The notes beneath the pieces are model-generated. The model saw nothing but the letters and a program-made list of their open reading frames with translations, did not search any database and was not told the origin of the DNA. This document shows, piece after piece, positions 16,340-23,569 of a DNA stretch of 64,000 bases. The DNA comes from an uncultured Lachnospiraceae bacterium. GTDB lineage: Bacteria > Bacillota > Clostridia > Lachnospirales > Lachnospiraceae. Numbering within the stretch: position 1 is the first letter of the stretch; the number at the start of each line of letters is the position of its first letter. A program made the position numbers and the translations under genes. The stretch is taken from assembly GCA_910577785.1 (NCBI GenBank), contig CAJTNT010000002.1, positions 52,094-116,093 on the forward strand. The letters run 5' to 3'.

Positions 16340-17125
16340 ATGAGAGTAAATGCGATACAGGGCATAGATGGCACGGGCGCCCAGGGCAATGCGCAGGCAG
16401 TGGACACAGGGGAGGATTTTTCCTCTTACCTGCCGGCGACGGCTTCCCTGGATCAGATTTTTGAAGAGGCATCCCGGACGTATCATGTGCCCAAAGACTT
16501 AATTAAGGCCATAGCCAAGGCAGAGTCTGATTTTAACCCCAATGCCACCTCAGGCGCCGGGGCGCAGGGCATTATGCAGCTTATGCCCGCAACCGCCAGG
16601 GAACTGGGCGTTACCGATGCGTATGATCCCTATCAGAATATCATGGGCGGCACGAAGTACATAAGCCAGATGCTGGCTAAATATGATGGAAATGTCACCC
16701 TTGCCCTTGCCGCCTACAATGCCGGAAGCAATAATGTGGCAAAATACGGCGGCGTCCCTCCTTTTAAGGAGACCCAGAATTATGTGGTAAAGGTTACCCA
16801 GTATATGAATGAAGGCGTGAATGCCCCGGATGCATCCTATGCTGTGAATGCCAGCGGCGCATCCCAGGCACAGGCCGCAGGAAGCACAGGCCAGAATACG
16901 ATGGCTGCATCTGTGGAAGAAGCGGAAGACAACTACTTCCACGATATTTTAGAGCAATTGTTTTCATATGAAGATTACCTGCGTTTTATTGATCTGTATA
17001 CCAAGATGCAGGAAGCTGAGGAAGACAAGAAAAATGACGAGAAAGAGCAGAAGTCGGATTCTTATTTAGCCTATCAGGGATTCAAGTACAGCCCAATCTC
17101 GATTAATTTGACAGGCCTTTCGTAA
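16340..17125 (+). CDS. Lytic transglycosylase (SLT, GH23) without signal peptide
   Basis: The 261-residue protein has a Slt-type domain at about residues 40-160: catalytic Glu in AIAKAESDFNPNA, then GAQGIMQLMPATA, and NVTLALAAYNAGSNNVAKYGG. These enzymes cleave the MurNAc-GlcNAc bond of peptidoglycan with formation of anhydro-MurNAc. The N-terminus (MRVNAIQGIDG) is not a signal peptide, and the C-terminal 90 residues are charged and low complexity. Lack of a Sec signal together with a sigma-28-like promoter suggests a flagellum-associated muramidase exported by the flagellar apparatus, by analogy with FlgJ-type enzymes; this is inference. GGAAGGAG precedes the start. Confidence 0.88.
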   Translation: MRVNAIQGIDGTGAQGNAQAVDTGEDFSSYLPATASLDQIFEEASRTYHVPKDLIKAIAKAESDFNPNATSGAGAQGIMQLMPATARELGVTDAYDPYQNIMGGTKYISQMLAKYDGNVTLALAAYNAGSNNVAKYGGVPPFKETQNYVVKVTQYMNEGVNAPDASYAVNASGASQAQAAGSTGQNTMAASVEEAEDNYFHDILEQLFSYEDYLRFIDLYTKMQEAEEDKKNDEKEQKSDSYLAYQGFKYSPISINLTGLS

Positions 17126-17182
17126 AGCCTGGTAAGGACTGATTTGACAATATTGTCACGAAAGCAGATAGGGGCAATCAAT

Positions 17183-17251
17183 GGCTCCGGCATATAATAT
17201 TAAGCGTTTCCGTGTAAGTGAAGCATTAATATTTGACTGCCGGAGCCTTTT
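17183..17251 (+). terminator. Long-stem intrinsic terminator
   Basis: GGCTCCGGCA (17183-17192) pairs with TGCCGGAGCC (17238-17247), followed by TTTT. The interior (ATATTAA...TTAATAT) pairs further. It ends the transglycosylase transcript. Confidence 0.85.
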
Positions 17252-17353
17252 GACGGAGCGTTGCCCGCTGTGTGCAGGGGATGCCGTGATAGTGCAGGCG
17301 CCTGGTTTTTGAGCGCCGCTCAGGAAGAAAAAAGAAACAAGAGGAGTTTAAAC

Positions 17354-17797
17354 ATGCAAAATACCCAGACAATCAAAATAAAATATTTCTCCCAAGACAT
17401 AGAAAAACTAGCTTATATTGACGGAAAGTCCGATTGGATTGATTTACGTGCAAGCGAGACGGTAGAATTGAAGGCCGGGGATTTCCGCCTGATTCCCTTA
17501 GGCGTTGCGATGGAGCTTCCCAAAGGCTATGAGGCTCATGTAGTGCCGCGCAGCTCTACATTTAAGAATTATGGCTTACTGCAGGTAAACAGCTGCGGCG
17601 TCATTGATGGCAGTTACTGTGGGGATGACGATATGTGGAAAATGCCCGTATACGCGACACGCGACACGGTCGTCCACAAAAATGACAGGATTTGCCAGTT
17701 CCGTATTATGGAAAACCAGCCTGCAATTGTATTTGCAGAAACGGTATCTTTGCAGAATAAAAACCGTGGCGGCTTTGGCACAACCGGTATTTCTTAG
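17354..17797 (+). CDS. dut: dUTP diphosphatase
   Basis: ATG at 17354 follows GAGGAGTTTAAAC. The 147-residue trimeric dUTPase hydrolyses dUTP to dUMP and pyrophosphate, which keeps uracil out of DNA and supplies thymidylate synthesis. All five motifs can be read: the first near ASETVELKAGDF, PRSST, GVIDGSYCGDDDMW (with the usual Tyr-x-Gly-Asp/Glu), the DRICQFRI region, and the Gly-rich tail NRGGFGTTGIS. Length is normal. It is a stand-alone gene after a terminator. Confidence 0.95.
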   Translation: MQNTQTIKIKYFSQDIEKLAYIDGKSDWIDLRASETVELKAGDFRLIPLGVAMELPKGYEAHVVPRSSTFKNYGLLQVNSCGVIDGSYCGDDDMWKMPVYATRDTVVHKNDRICQFRIMENQPAIVFAETVSLQNKNRGGFGTTGIS

Positions 17798-18001
17798 CGG
17801 ATTCCCGTCAACTTGTACAAATTCTTTCGCCTCTTTTCGTTAATTTGACGGAATGCCCTTATCCCTTGTGTTATCCTTGTAATATTTAACAAGATTCCTA
17901 CTGTCTTTTTGTACACTTAACAGATGGTATCCACCCGGGAAATCTGTTACAATATCTAAAGTAAAGGCAAATACAAACCAAACAAGGAGGAACACAAAGC
18001 A

Positions 18002-19114
18002 ATGGCAAGTTTATCATTAAAGAACATCTGTAAAGTTTATCCGAATGGATTTGAGGCAGTTAAAAATTTCAACTTAGAAATCGCAGATAAAGAGTTTATT
18101 ATTTTTGTAGGCCCGTCAGGATGTGGAAAATCCACAACCCTCCGTATGGTGGCCGGCCTGGAAGAGATCTCCTCTGGGGAACTCTCCATTGATGGCAGGG
18201 TCGTAAATGATGTAGAGCCCAAGGACAGGGATATTGCAATGGTATTCCAGAACTACGCGTTGTATCCGCATATGACTGTATTTGACAATATGGCATTTGG
18301 CCTGAAGTTAAGAAAAGTCCCGAAGGATGAGATCCGCAAGAAAGTAGAAAACGCAGCGAAGATCCTCGACCTGGATAAGTTATTAGACCGTAAGCCGAAG
18401 GCGCTGTCTGGTGGGCAGAGACAGCGTGTAGCCATGGGACGTGCTATCGTGCGTGAACCAAAGGTATTCCTGATGGATGAGCCGCTTTCTAACTTGGACG
18501 CGAAACTGCGTGTGCAGATGCGTGCAGAGATCGCTGCCCTGCATCAGAGGCTTGGCGCTACGATTATCTATGTAACGCATGACCAGACAGAGGCTATGAC
18601 GCTGGGAAGCAGGATCGTTGTTATGAAGGACGGCGTTACCATGCAGATTGACTCCCCGCAGAAACTGTACAATGAGCCGAACAACTTGTTCGTGGCAGGC
18701 TTTATCGGATCTCCGCAGATGAACTTCCTGGATGCAAAATGTGTTGTGGAAGGAGATAAAGTTTCTTTGAAATTTGCTGAAAACAGCATTTTATTGCCGC
18801 CGTCCAAGGGCAAGAAGCTGATTGACGGCAGGTATAATGGCAAGACCGTGATACTTGGTATCCGCCCAGAGGATATTGATGATTCCCAGATGGCTCTTGA
18901 GGCGCATAAGGAAAGCGTTTTCAAGACAAAGGTTACAGGTTACGAGCTGCTTGGCTCCGAAGTGCTGTTATACTATGTTGTAAATGGCACCACAATGACG
19001 GCTAAGGTAGATTCCAGGACACCGGCGCGCTTGGGAGATTCTATCCGCCTGGCAATGGATGTGGAAAAGATTCATGTATTTGACAAAGAAACAGAATTGA
19101 CAATTACGCATTAA
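18002..19114 (+). CDS. msmX: Sugar ABC transporter ATP-binding protein (MsmX/UgpC type)
   Basis: The 370-residue ATPase has Walker A GPSGCGKST at about residue 37, Q-loop VFQNYALYPHMTV, signature LSGGQRQR, Walker B VFLMDEPLSNLD, and a switch His in YVTHDQTEAM. The C-terminal 130 residues form the TOBE/MOP-like regulatory domain (LGIRPEDI). MsmX-type ATPases serve several carbohydrate importers lacking their own ATPase. Here it has no permease neighbours, and the importer at 58.7-63.2 kb lacks an ATPase, so the two may work together. AAGGAGG lies upstream. A terminator follows. Confidence 0.93.
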   Translation: MASLSLKNICKVYPNGFEAVKNFNLEIADKEFIIFVGPSGCGKSTTLRMVAGLEEISSGELSIDGRVVNDVEPKDRDIAMVFQNYALYPHMTVFDNMAFGLKLRKVPKDEIRKKVENAAKILDLDKLLDRKPKALSGGQRQRVAMGRAIVREPKVFLMDEPLSNLDAKLRVQMRAEIAALHQRLGATIIYVTHDQTEAMTLGSRIVVMKDGVTMQIDSPQKLYNEPNNLFVAGFIGSPQMNFLDAKCVVEGDKVSLKFAENSILLPPSKGKKLIDGRYNGKTVILGIRPEDIDDSQMALEAHKESVFKTKVTGYELLGSEVLLYYVVNGTTMTAKVDSRTPARLGDSIRLAMDVEKIHVFDKETELTITH

Positions 19115-19136
19115 TTGGGTAATATAACTTATAAAA

Positions 19137-19206
19137 GGCGCAGGCCTTGCGCCGTATCACAAATCTACGGAAGCGACGCAGAAATGTGTTGCTTCCGTTA
19201 TTCTTT
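19137..19206 (+). terminator. Terminator after msmX
   Basis: Two hairpins follow the stop: GGCGCA/TGCGCC (19137-19153), then ACGGAAGC (19167-19174) with GCTTCCGT (19191-19198) followed by a T-rich stretch. Confidence 0.75.
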
Positions 19207-19231
19207 TTGAGACAGCAAGCGAGGAGTCAGA

Positions 19232-20341
19232 ATGTTATCAAATCACAAATTGCAAATTACTTTGGGTGAAATCAAGGAAATTTCCAGAATTGACCTGGCG
19301 CTTTTTACGGACAAAGGGAAACTGCTGGCGGCCACCTATGACCTGGATGTGGATATGGAGGAGGCGATCCGCCTGTTTGCCGACTCTATGGCGGAGAGCC
19401 AGATGCTGTCTGGGTGCCATTTTTTCAAAGTCCTTATTGAGCATGAGCTTGAGTATATCCTGCTGGCACGTTCCAGCAGCGAGGAAGCTTATATGATTGG
19501 GAGGCTTGCCGTCTGCCAGATACGGAATATGGTAAGCGCATACCAGGAGCAGTTTGACCGCAATAGCTTTATGCAGAATGTGGTGTTGGGCAATATGCTG
19601 GTAGTGGATATGTACAATAAGGCCAAGAAGCTCCATATTGATACCTCCCAGCGAGTGGTATTTATTATTGAGGTTTCCAGGAAAAAGGATGGGATGGTTA
19701 TGGAGCTGGTGAAGAATTTCTTTGCATCTTCTGTGCGGGATTTTGTAACGGAGGTAGATGAGAAATCTATCATCTTATTCAAGGATGTGCGCGACATTGC
19801 GTCGGAGGAAGAACTGGCCAGCCTTGCGAAGATGATTGTCGACAACATCCAGATGGAAGCAATGGTAAAAGTGCGCGTAGGGTATGGGGGACGCGTGGAA
19901 CTGCTGCAGGATATTGCACGCTCATATCAGGAAGCGAAAATGGCGCTTGAGGTAGGCAGCATTTTCTATGTCGAAGACAACACAGTTTCCTATAGCAAGC
20001 TGGGTATTGGGCGGCTGATTTACCAGCTTCCGGTGAGCCTGTGCGAGATGTTCCTCAAGGAAGTGTTTGGCGAGAAGGTGCCGGATATCTTTGATGAGGA
20101 GACTACCGTCACCATCAACCGCTTCTTTGGCAACAACCTGAATATCTCTGAGACAGCAAGGCAGCTGTATATCCACAGGAATACGCTGGTATACCGCCTG
20201 GAGAGGATTGAGAAAATACTGGGGCTGGATATCCGCACGTTCGAGGACGCCATGCTGTTTCGGATTGCCTTGATGGTAATGGCGCATATGAATTACCAGA
20301 AAAAACCTATAGAAGAGGAAACGGAAGAGGCTGGCAGGTGA
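19232..20341 (+). CDS. CdaR/PucR-family transcriptional regulator
   Basis: The 369-residue protein has a C-terminal PucR-type helix-turn-helix (about residues 300-355) with NISETARQLYIHRNTLVYRL and a GGDEF-like central region (YGGRVELLQDIARSYQEAKMAL). The N-terminal 130 residues are a sensory domain with no membrane segment. The family includes activators of sugar-diacid and purine use. Its position directly after an MsmX-type ATPase is often seen, as far as I recall, in Lachnospiraceae, suggesting carbohydrate-linked regulation. The ligand is unknown. The start ATG follows GCGAGGAG. Confidence 0.85.
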   Translation: MLSNHKLQITLGEIKEISRIDLALFTDKGKLLAATYDLDVDMEEAIRLFADSMAESQMLSGCHFFKVLIEHELEYILLARSSSEEAYMIGRLAVCQIRNMVSAYQEQFDRNSFMQNVVLGNMLVVDMYNKAKKLHIDTSQRVVFIIEVSRKKDGMVMELVKNFFASSVRDFVTEVDEKSIILFKDVRDIASEEELASLAKMIVDNIQMEAMVKVRVGYGGRVELLQDIARSYQEAKMALEVGSIFYVEDNTVSYSKLGIGRLIYQLPVSLCEMFLKEVFGEKVPDIFDEETTVTINRFFGNNLNISETARQLYIHRNTLVYRLERIEKILGLDIRTFEDAMLFRIALMVMAHMNYQKKPIEEETEEAGR

Positions 20342-20370
20342 GCCTGGGTACTCTAGGAAGGAATGGTATT

Positions 20371-20808
20371 ATGAAGATCTCGACAAAGGGGCGTTATGCA
20401 TTGCGGCTGATGCTGGATTTGGCAATGGAAGGAGAGCAGGTTGTGCGCCTGAAGGATGTGGCGGAGCGGCAGGGAATTTCCATGAAGTACCTGGAGCAGA
20501 TTATTTCTGTATTTCAGAAATGCGGTTATGTGAAGAGCCTGCGGGGACCCGGCGGGGGCTATAGGCTTGCGAAAAGGCCGGAGGATTATACGGTGGGCAT
20601 GATCCTGCGCCAGATCGAGGGGAACCTGGCTCCGGTGGCATGCCTGGAGCATGAGGAGAACACCTGCACCCGCAATCTGGAATGCGTGACGCTGATTTTC
20701 TGGCGTAAGCTCTATGATGCCATCAATGAGGTTGTGGATCAGGTGACTCTTGCGGATATGCTGGAATGGCAAAAGGAGATCCAGGGGAATATGGACTATG
20801 TAATTTAA
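20371..20808 (+). CDS. Rrf2-family regulator with three cysteines (IscR-like)
   Basis: ATG at 20371 (MKISTKGRYALR) follows AGGAAGG and matches the invariant Rrf2 start; the earlier ATG at 20338 does not. The 145-residue winged-helix protein has GISMKYLEQIISVFQKCG and SLRGPGGGYRLAK. Three cysteines in CLEHEENTCTRNLEC (near residue 90) could bind an Fe-S cluster as in IscR, whereas CymR lacks them. No isc/suf or cysteine genes follow, which is unusual; targets must lie elsewhere. Confidence 0.9.
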   Translation: MKISTKGRYALRLMLDLAMEGEQVVRLKDVAERQGISMKYLEQIISVFQKCGYVKSLRGPGGGYRLAKRPEDYTVGMILRQIEGNLAPVACLEHEENTCTRNLECVTLIFWRKLYDAINEVVDQVTLADMLEWQKEIQGNMDYVI

Positions 20809-20982
20809 GGCGCCAGGGAAAATGCGTGGCGGCAGTTTGTGGGTTGCTGTGGCTAGGTTTCCTACCTATGGCAGCTGTGTGATGGATGAGTGATTATGGC
20901 CTACGGGTGACATGGAAAGTGGAGGGAAGGGGCGTTTACAACAAAAAAAATGCCATTTACACCAAGAAAGGGTTGTCCTGCT

Positions 20983-21009
20983 TAAAATAAATATCCACAA
21001 AGCCGATAT
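20983..21009 (+). promoter_or_regulatory. Near-consensus sigma-28 (SigD) promoter
   Basis: TAAA (20983-20986), exactly 15 bases, GCCGATAT (21002-21009) matches the motility sigma-factor consensus TAAA-N15-GCCGATAA in 11 of 12 positions. It lies 49 bases before the start of the coiled-coil gene. Confidence 0.75.
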
Positions 21010-21057
21010 AATCAGTAAAAGATTCCGAGGTATGGAGCGGCAGGAAAGGAGACGCGC

Positions 21058-21957
21058 ATGAAGATTAATAGTGTAGCACAGCAGGATACAATAGTAAAGA
21101 GCAATTATGGCAAAGAGCGGACAGAGGGTCAGGAGGCTGCCAAGGAACAGAAGAAGGAACTGGGGAACAGTATCCAGGCATCTGATCTGAACCTGTTCCA
21201 GGACAGCATTGCCGACAAGAAAAAGAAGGCCATGCAGGATGCGATGGATCTGATTAAGGAACAGTTTGAGTCTGATGGGATTGTGGACGAGACTAAGGAA
21301 GAGTTCCGCAAGCAGAGCGCCGAAGGCAAGGAGCGGGCTTTGGCGGCTTCCAAGGAATTAAAGGCCATCCGGGAAGAGAAGGAGAAGCTAAAGGAAGAAT
21401 ATCCAGATATGGACAGCGAGGAGTATAAGGCTGACATGAAGGAACTGGATAAGAAGGAAGAGCACTGGCAAAAAGAGATGCAGAATGGGCAGGATATGGT
21501 TTCTTCCGCCACCCAGGTCATTAAGGGCATTAACCAGGAGATGCTCAAGCGACATGATATGATAGACGCCAATAAGCTTGCAGAGGAATCCCTAAAGGCT
21601 GCTGGCAAGGAAATCGTTGGCATAATGATGGATGAGGCCAAGGAAAAGACGGACAAAGATCTGGAAGAGGTCGTGGAGAAGGCGGAGGAGTCCAAGGAAG
21701 AGAAGGCGGAGCAGGAGGAAGCGCTCAAGGAAGCCCAGGTAGAGCAGGAAAAGCGGATGAAGGAGCTGGAAGAAGAGATGGAAAAGCGCCGCAAGAACCG
21801 CGAGGCCAGAACGGCAGTAAATTCCATGCCTTCCCTGGATACCAGCCAGATGGAAACGATGCAGAGGCAGTTCATGGATAGCCTGCAGCAGATATTGGAT
21901 GAGCAGGCGCTGATGCCAGAGGAGATTAAGGGGATTGTCGTGGATTTGAACCTTTAA
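21058..21957 (+). CDS. Coiled-coil hypothetical protein (299 aa), probable motility regulon member
   Basis: A soluble, highly charged protein. About residues 50-255 are nearly all predicted helix and coiled coil, rich in Glu, Lys and Ala, with a cluster such as EKAEQEEALKEAQ near 215. There is no signal peptide or membrane segment. The N-terminus MKINSVAQQD resembles the start of FlgM (MKIN...) and similar flagellar proteins, and the C-terminus ends GIVVDLNL. With the sigma-28-like promoter this suggests a flagellar-class protein, perhaps a chaperone or a secreted or regulatory factor. No family is recognised. AGGAAAGGAGACGCGC precedes the start. Confidence 0.75.
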   Translation: MKINSVAQQDTIVKSNYGKERTEGQEAAKEQKKELGNSIQASDLNLFQDSIADKKKKAMQDAMDLIKEQFESDGIVDETKEEFRKQSAEGKERALAASKELKAIREEKEKLKEEYPDMDSEEYKADMKELDKKEEHWQKEMQNGQDMVSSATQVIKGINQEMLKRHDMIDANKLAEESLKAAGKEIVGIMMDEAKEKTDKDLEEVVEKAEESKEEKAEQEEALKEAQVEQEKRMKELEEEMEKRRKNREARTAVNSMPSLDTSQMETMQRQFMDSLQQILDEQALMPEEIKGIVVDLNL

Positions 21958-22079
21958 GAGAGAAGAAAGGTTGATGGTTGCTATTCGTGCCAGATACAGA
22001 CCTTTACGAAACGGACAAGGAAGTGCAAAATCTGATAGACTGGGTATGTTTGTCAGAACAGATACAGATCTCTACTTGT

Positions 22080-22218
22080 AGCGGAGGGAAAGGCTGCATA
22101 AAGAAACCCTAAAGGAACGCCAGTACTTAGCGAGGTGTTTTCGAACTTAGTACTGCTGCGTTTCGAACGGAGCGTGTTTCTGTTGCAGCCTTTCCCTTCT
22201 GCAGCGTTCCGTATGGCC
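22080..22218 (-). repeat. Structured palindromic repeat, full-length copy
   Basis: About 139 bases form one long jointed hairpin. The outer stem is GGGAAAGGCTGC (22086-22097) with GCAGCCTTTCCC (22185-22196). An inner stem pairs AGAAAC with GTTTCT. The central stem is GGAACGC (22114-22120) with GCGTTTC (22158-22164), then CAGTACT with AGTACTG. It is the reverse orientation of the 37.1 kb copy, and stem bases differ in compensatory pairs. It lies downstream of the coiled-coil gene at the island edge. Confidence 0.8.
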
Positions 22219-22378
22219 GTTTTTAATTAGGAAATCCTTTCATCAGAATCCCCAGGTAAAGTTAGATTATCTTATGTTTGAATTGCGGTAGAAAATTAAG
22301 AAGAGAAATGGTATAATTGAAAACAGAGGATACTATTAGAGGATAGTTGATAGTGCAATAGTGTATGGCAAAAAAGCA

Positions 22379-22428
22379 GAACATTCGTTCTAAAAGTGCT
22401 TGACTTAGCCGAGTATATAGGATAAAAT
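22379..22428 (+). promoter_or_regulatory. Promoter of the methylase cassette with LexA-like box
   Basis: TTGACT (22400-22405), 17 bases, TAAAAT (22423-22428) forms a sigma-A promoter. Ten bases before its -35 lies GAACATTCGTTC (22379-22390), which fits the Gram-positive LexA core GAAC-N4-GTTC. A match of this size could occur by chance about once in a window this long. Confidence 0.5.
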
Positions 22429-22522
22429 GGGTATACGATATAAGTAACATTGCTCTCAGTAAAGTACAATATGGATAATACATGTATTGTGGCAGCGAAT
22501 ATGAAAGGAAGAGGCTGGGCAG

Positions 22523-23569
22523 ATGAAAAAAGGAAAAGAAAAACCTAAAATGGTTTCATTATTTTCAGGCTGTGGAGGACTTGATTTAGGCTTTGAAACT
22601 GCTGGATTTGATATTGTGTGGGCAAATGACTTTGATAGTGATGCACAAGCAGTTTATAGGTTAAATATAGGAGAAATTGATGGTAGGGATATTTTGTCTG
22701 TTGGAGAAGAGGATATTCCTGATTGCGACATTTTGACAGCAGGCTTTCCTTGTCAACCATTTTCAAATGCAGGTAATCGAAAAGGTGTTCATGATTCGCG
22801 AGGTATGCTCTATAAAGAGTGTTTGCGTATTATAGAAAAGAAGATGCCTAAAGTTATTGTATTTGAAAATGTAAAAGGATTGCTTTCTACAAAATACATA
22901 GATGGAAGAAAATTAGTTGATGTTATTGTTGAAGATTTATCTAATATGAACGGAATGGGATACAATGTTGATTATAAATTGATTAATGCTTCTGATTATG
23001 GTGTTCCACAAAACAGACAGAGAGTATTATTTATAGGTATAAGAAAAGATTTAAATATTGATTTTGTGTTTCCTAAGAAAATGGATAAAAAGGGTCTCAC
23101 AGTTGGAGATATTCTGAACATACCCGATGATGTACCCAATCAAGTGGATTGGCCACTGTCGCCACAGGCTATGGAAATGATAGAATATATACCAGAGGGG
23201 GGATCATGGAAAGACGTTCCGTATGAACATTTGGCACCGAGATTCAGAAAAATAAGAGATAATATGAAAAAATATCATTCTCCTAATTTTTATAGGAGAT
23301 TTGCAAGGAATGAAATTTGTGGTACTATGACCGCGTCTGCACAGCCGGAAAATTGTGGTATTGTTCATCCAGTAGAAAATAGGCGTTTTACAATTCGGGA
23401 GGTTGCTCGTATTCAGACATTTCCAGATGATTTTATATTTATTGATGATAATATGAAAAATATTACGGCAATGTATAAAGTTATTGGTAATGCGGTTCCG
23501 GTCAAAATGGCAAATGCGATTGCAACAGCGATTAAAGAGCAGATTTTTGAGGGGGAGCCGAATCAATGA
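22523..23569 (+). CDS. DNA (cytosine-5) methyltransferase
   Basis: The 348-residue C5 methyltransferase has all the main motifs in order: I (LFSGCGGLDLGFETAG, about residue 13), IV with catalytic Cys (TAGFPCQPFSNAG), VI (FENVKG), VIII (NRQRVLFIG), a target-recognition region at about 200-270, IX (RRFTIREVARIQTFPDDF) and X (GNAVPVKMANAI). It transfers methyl from AdoMet to C5 of cytosine. Base composition is much more AT-rich than flanking genes, a sign of transfer. Its stop overlaps the next start (ATGA), so the three genes 22523-25522 are translationally coupled as a restriction-modification-like operon. Confidence 0.95.
   Translation: MKKGKEKPKMVSLFSGCGGLDLGFETAGFDIVWANDFDSDAQAVYRLNIGEIDGRDILSVGEEDIPDCDILTAGFPCQPFSNAGNRKGVHDSRGMLYKECLRIIEKKMPKVIVFENVKGLLSTKYIDGRKLVDVIVEDLSNMNGMGYNVDYKLINASDYGVPQNRQRVLFIGIRKDLNIDFVFPKKMDKKGLTVGDILNIPDDVPNQVDWPLSPQAMEMIEYIPEGGSWKDVPYEHLAPRFRKIRDNMKKYHSPNFYRRFARNEICGTMTASAQPENCGIVHPVENRRFTIREVARIQTFPDDFIFIDDNMKNITAMYKVIGNAVPVKMANAIATAIKEQIFEGEPNQ

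Larger units (their letters stand above)
21958..22522. other. Intergenic region entering the AT-rich island
   Basis: It holds a direct repeat AGATACAGAYCTYTAC-like (near 21983 and 22059), the full-length structured repeat (22080-22218), and an AT-rich stretch with the methylase promoter. No convincing gene is present. Confidence 0.6.
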
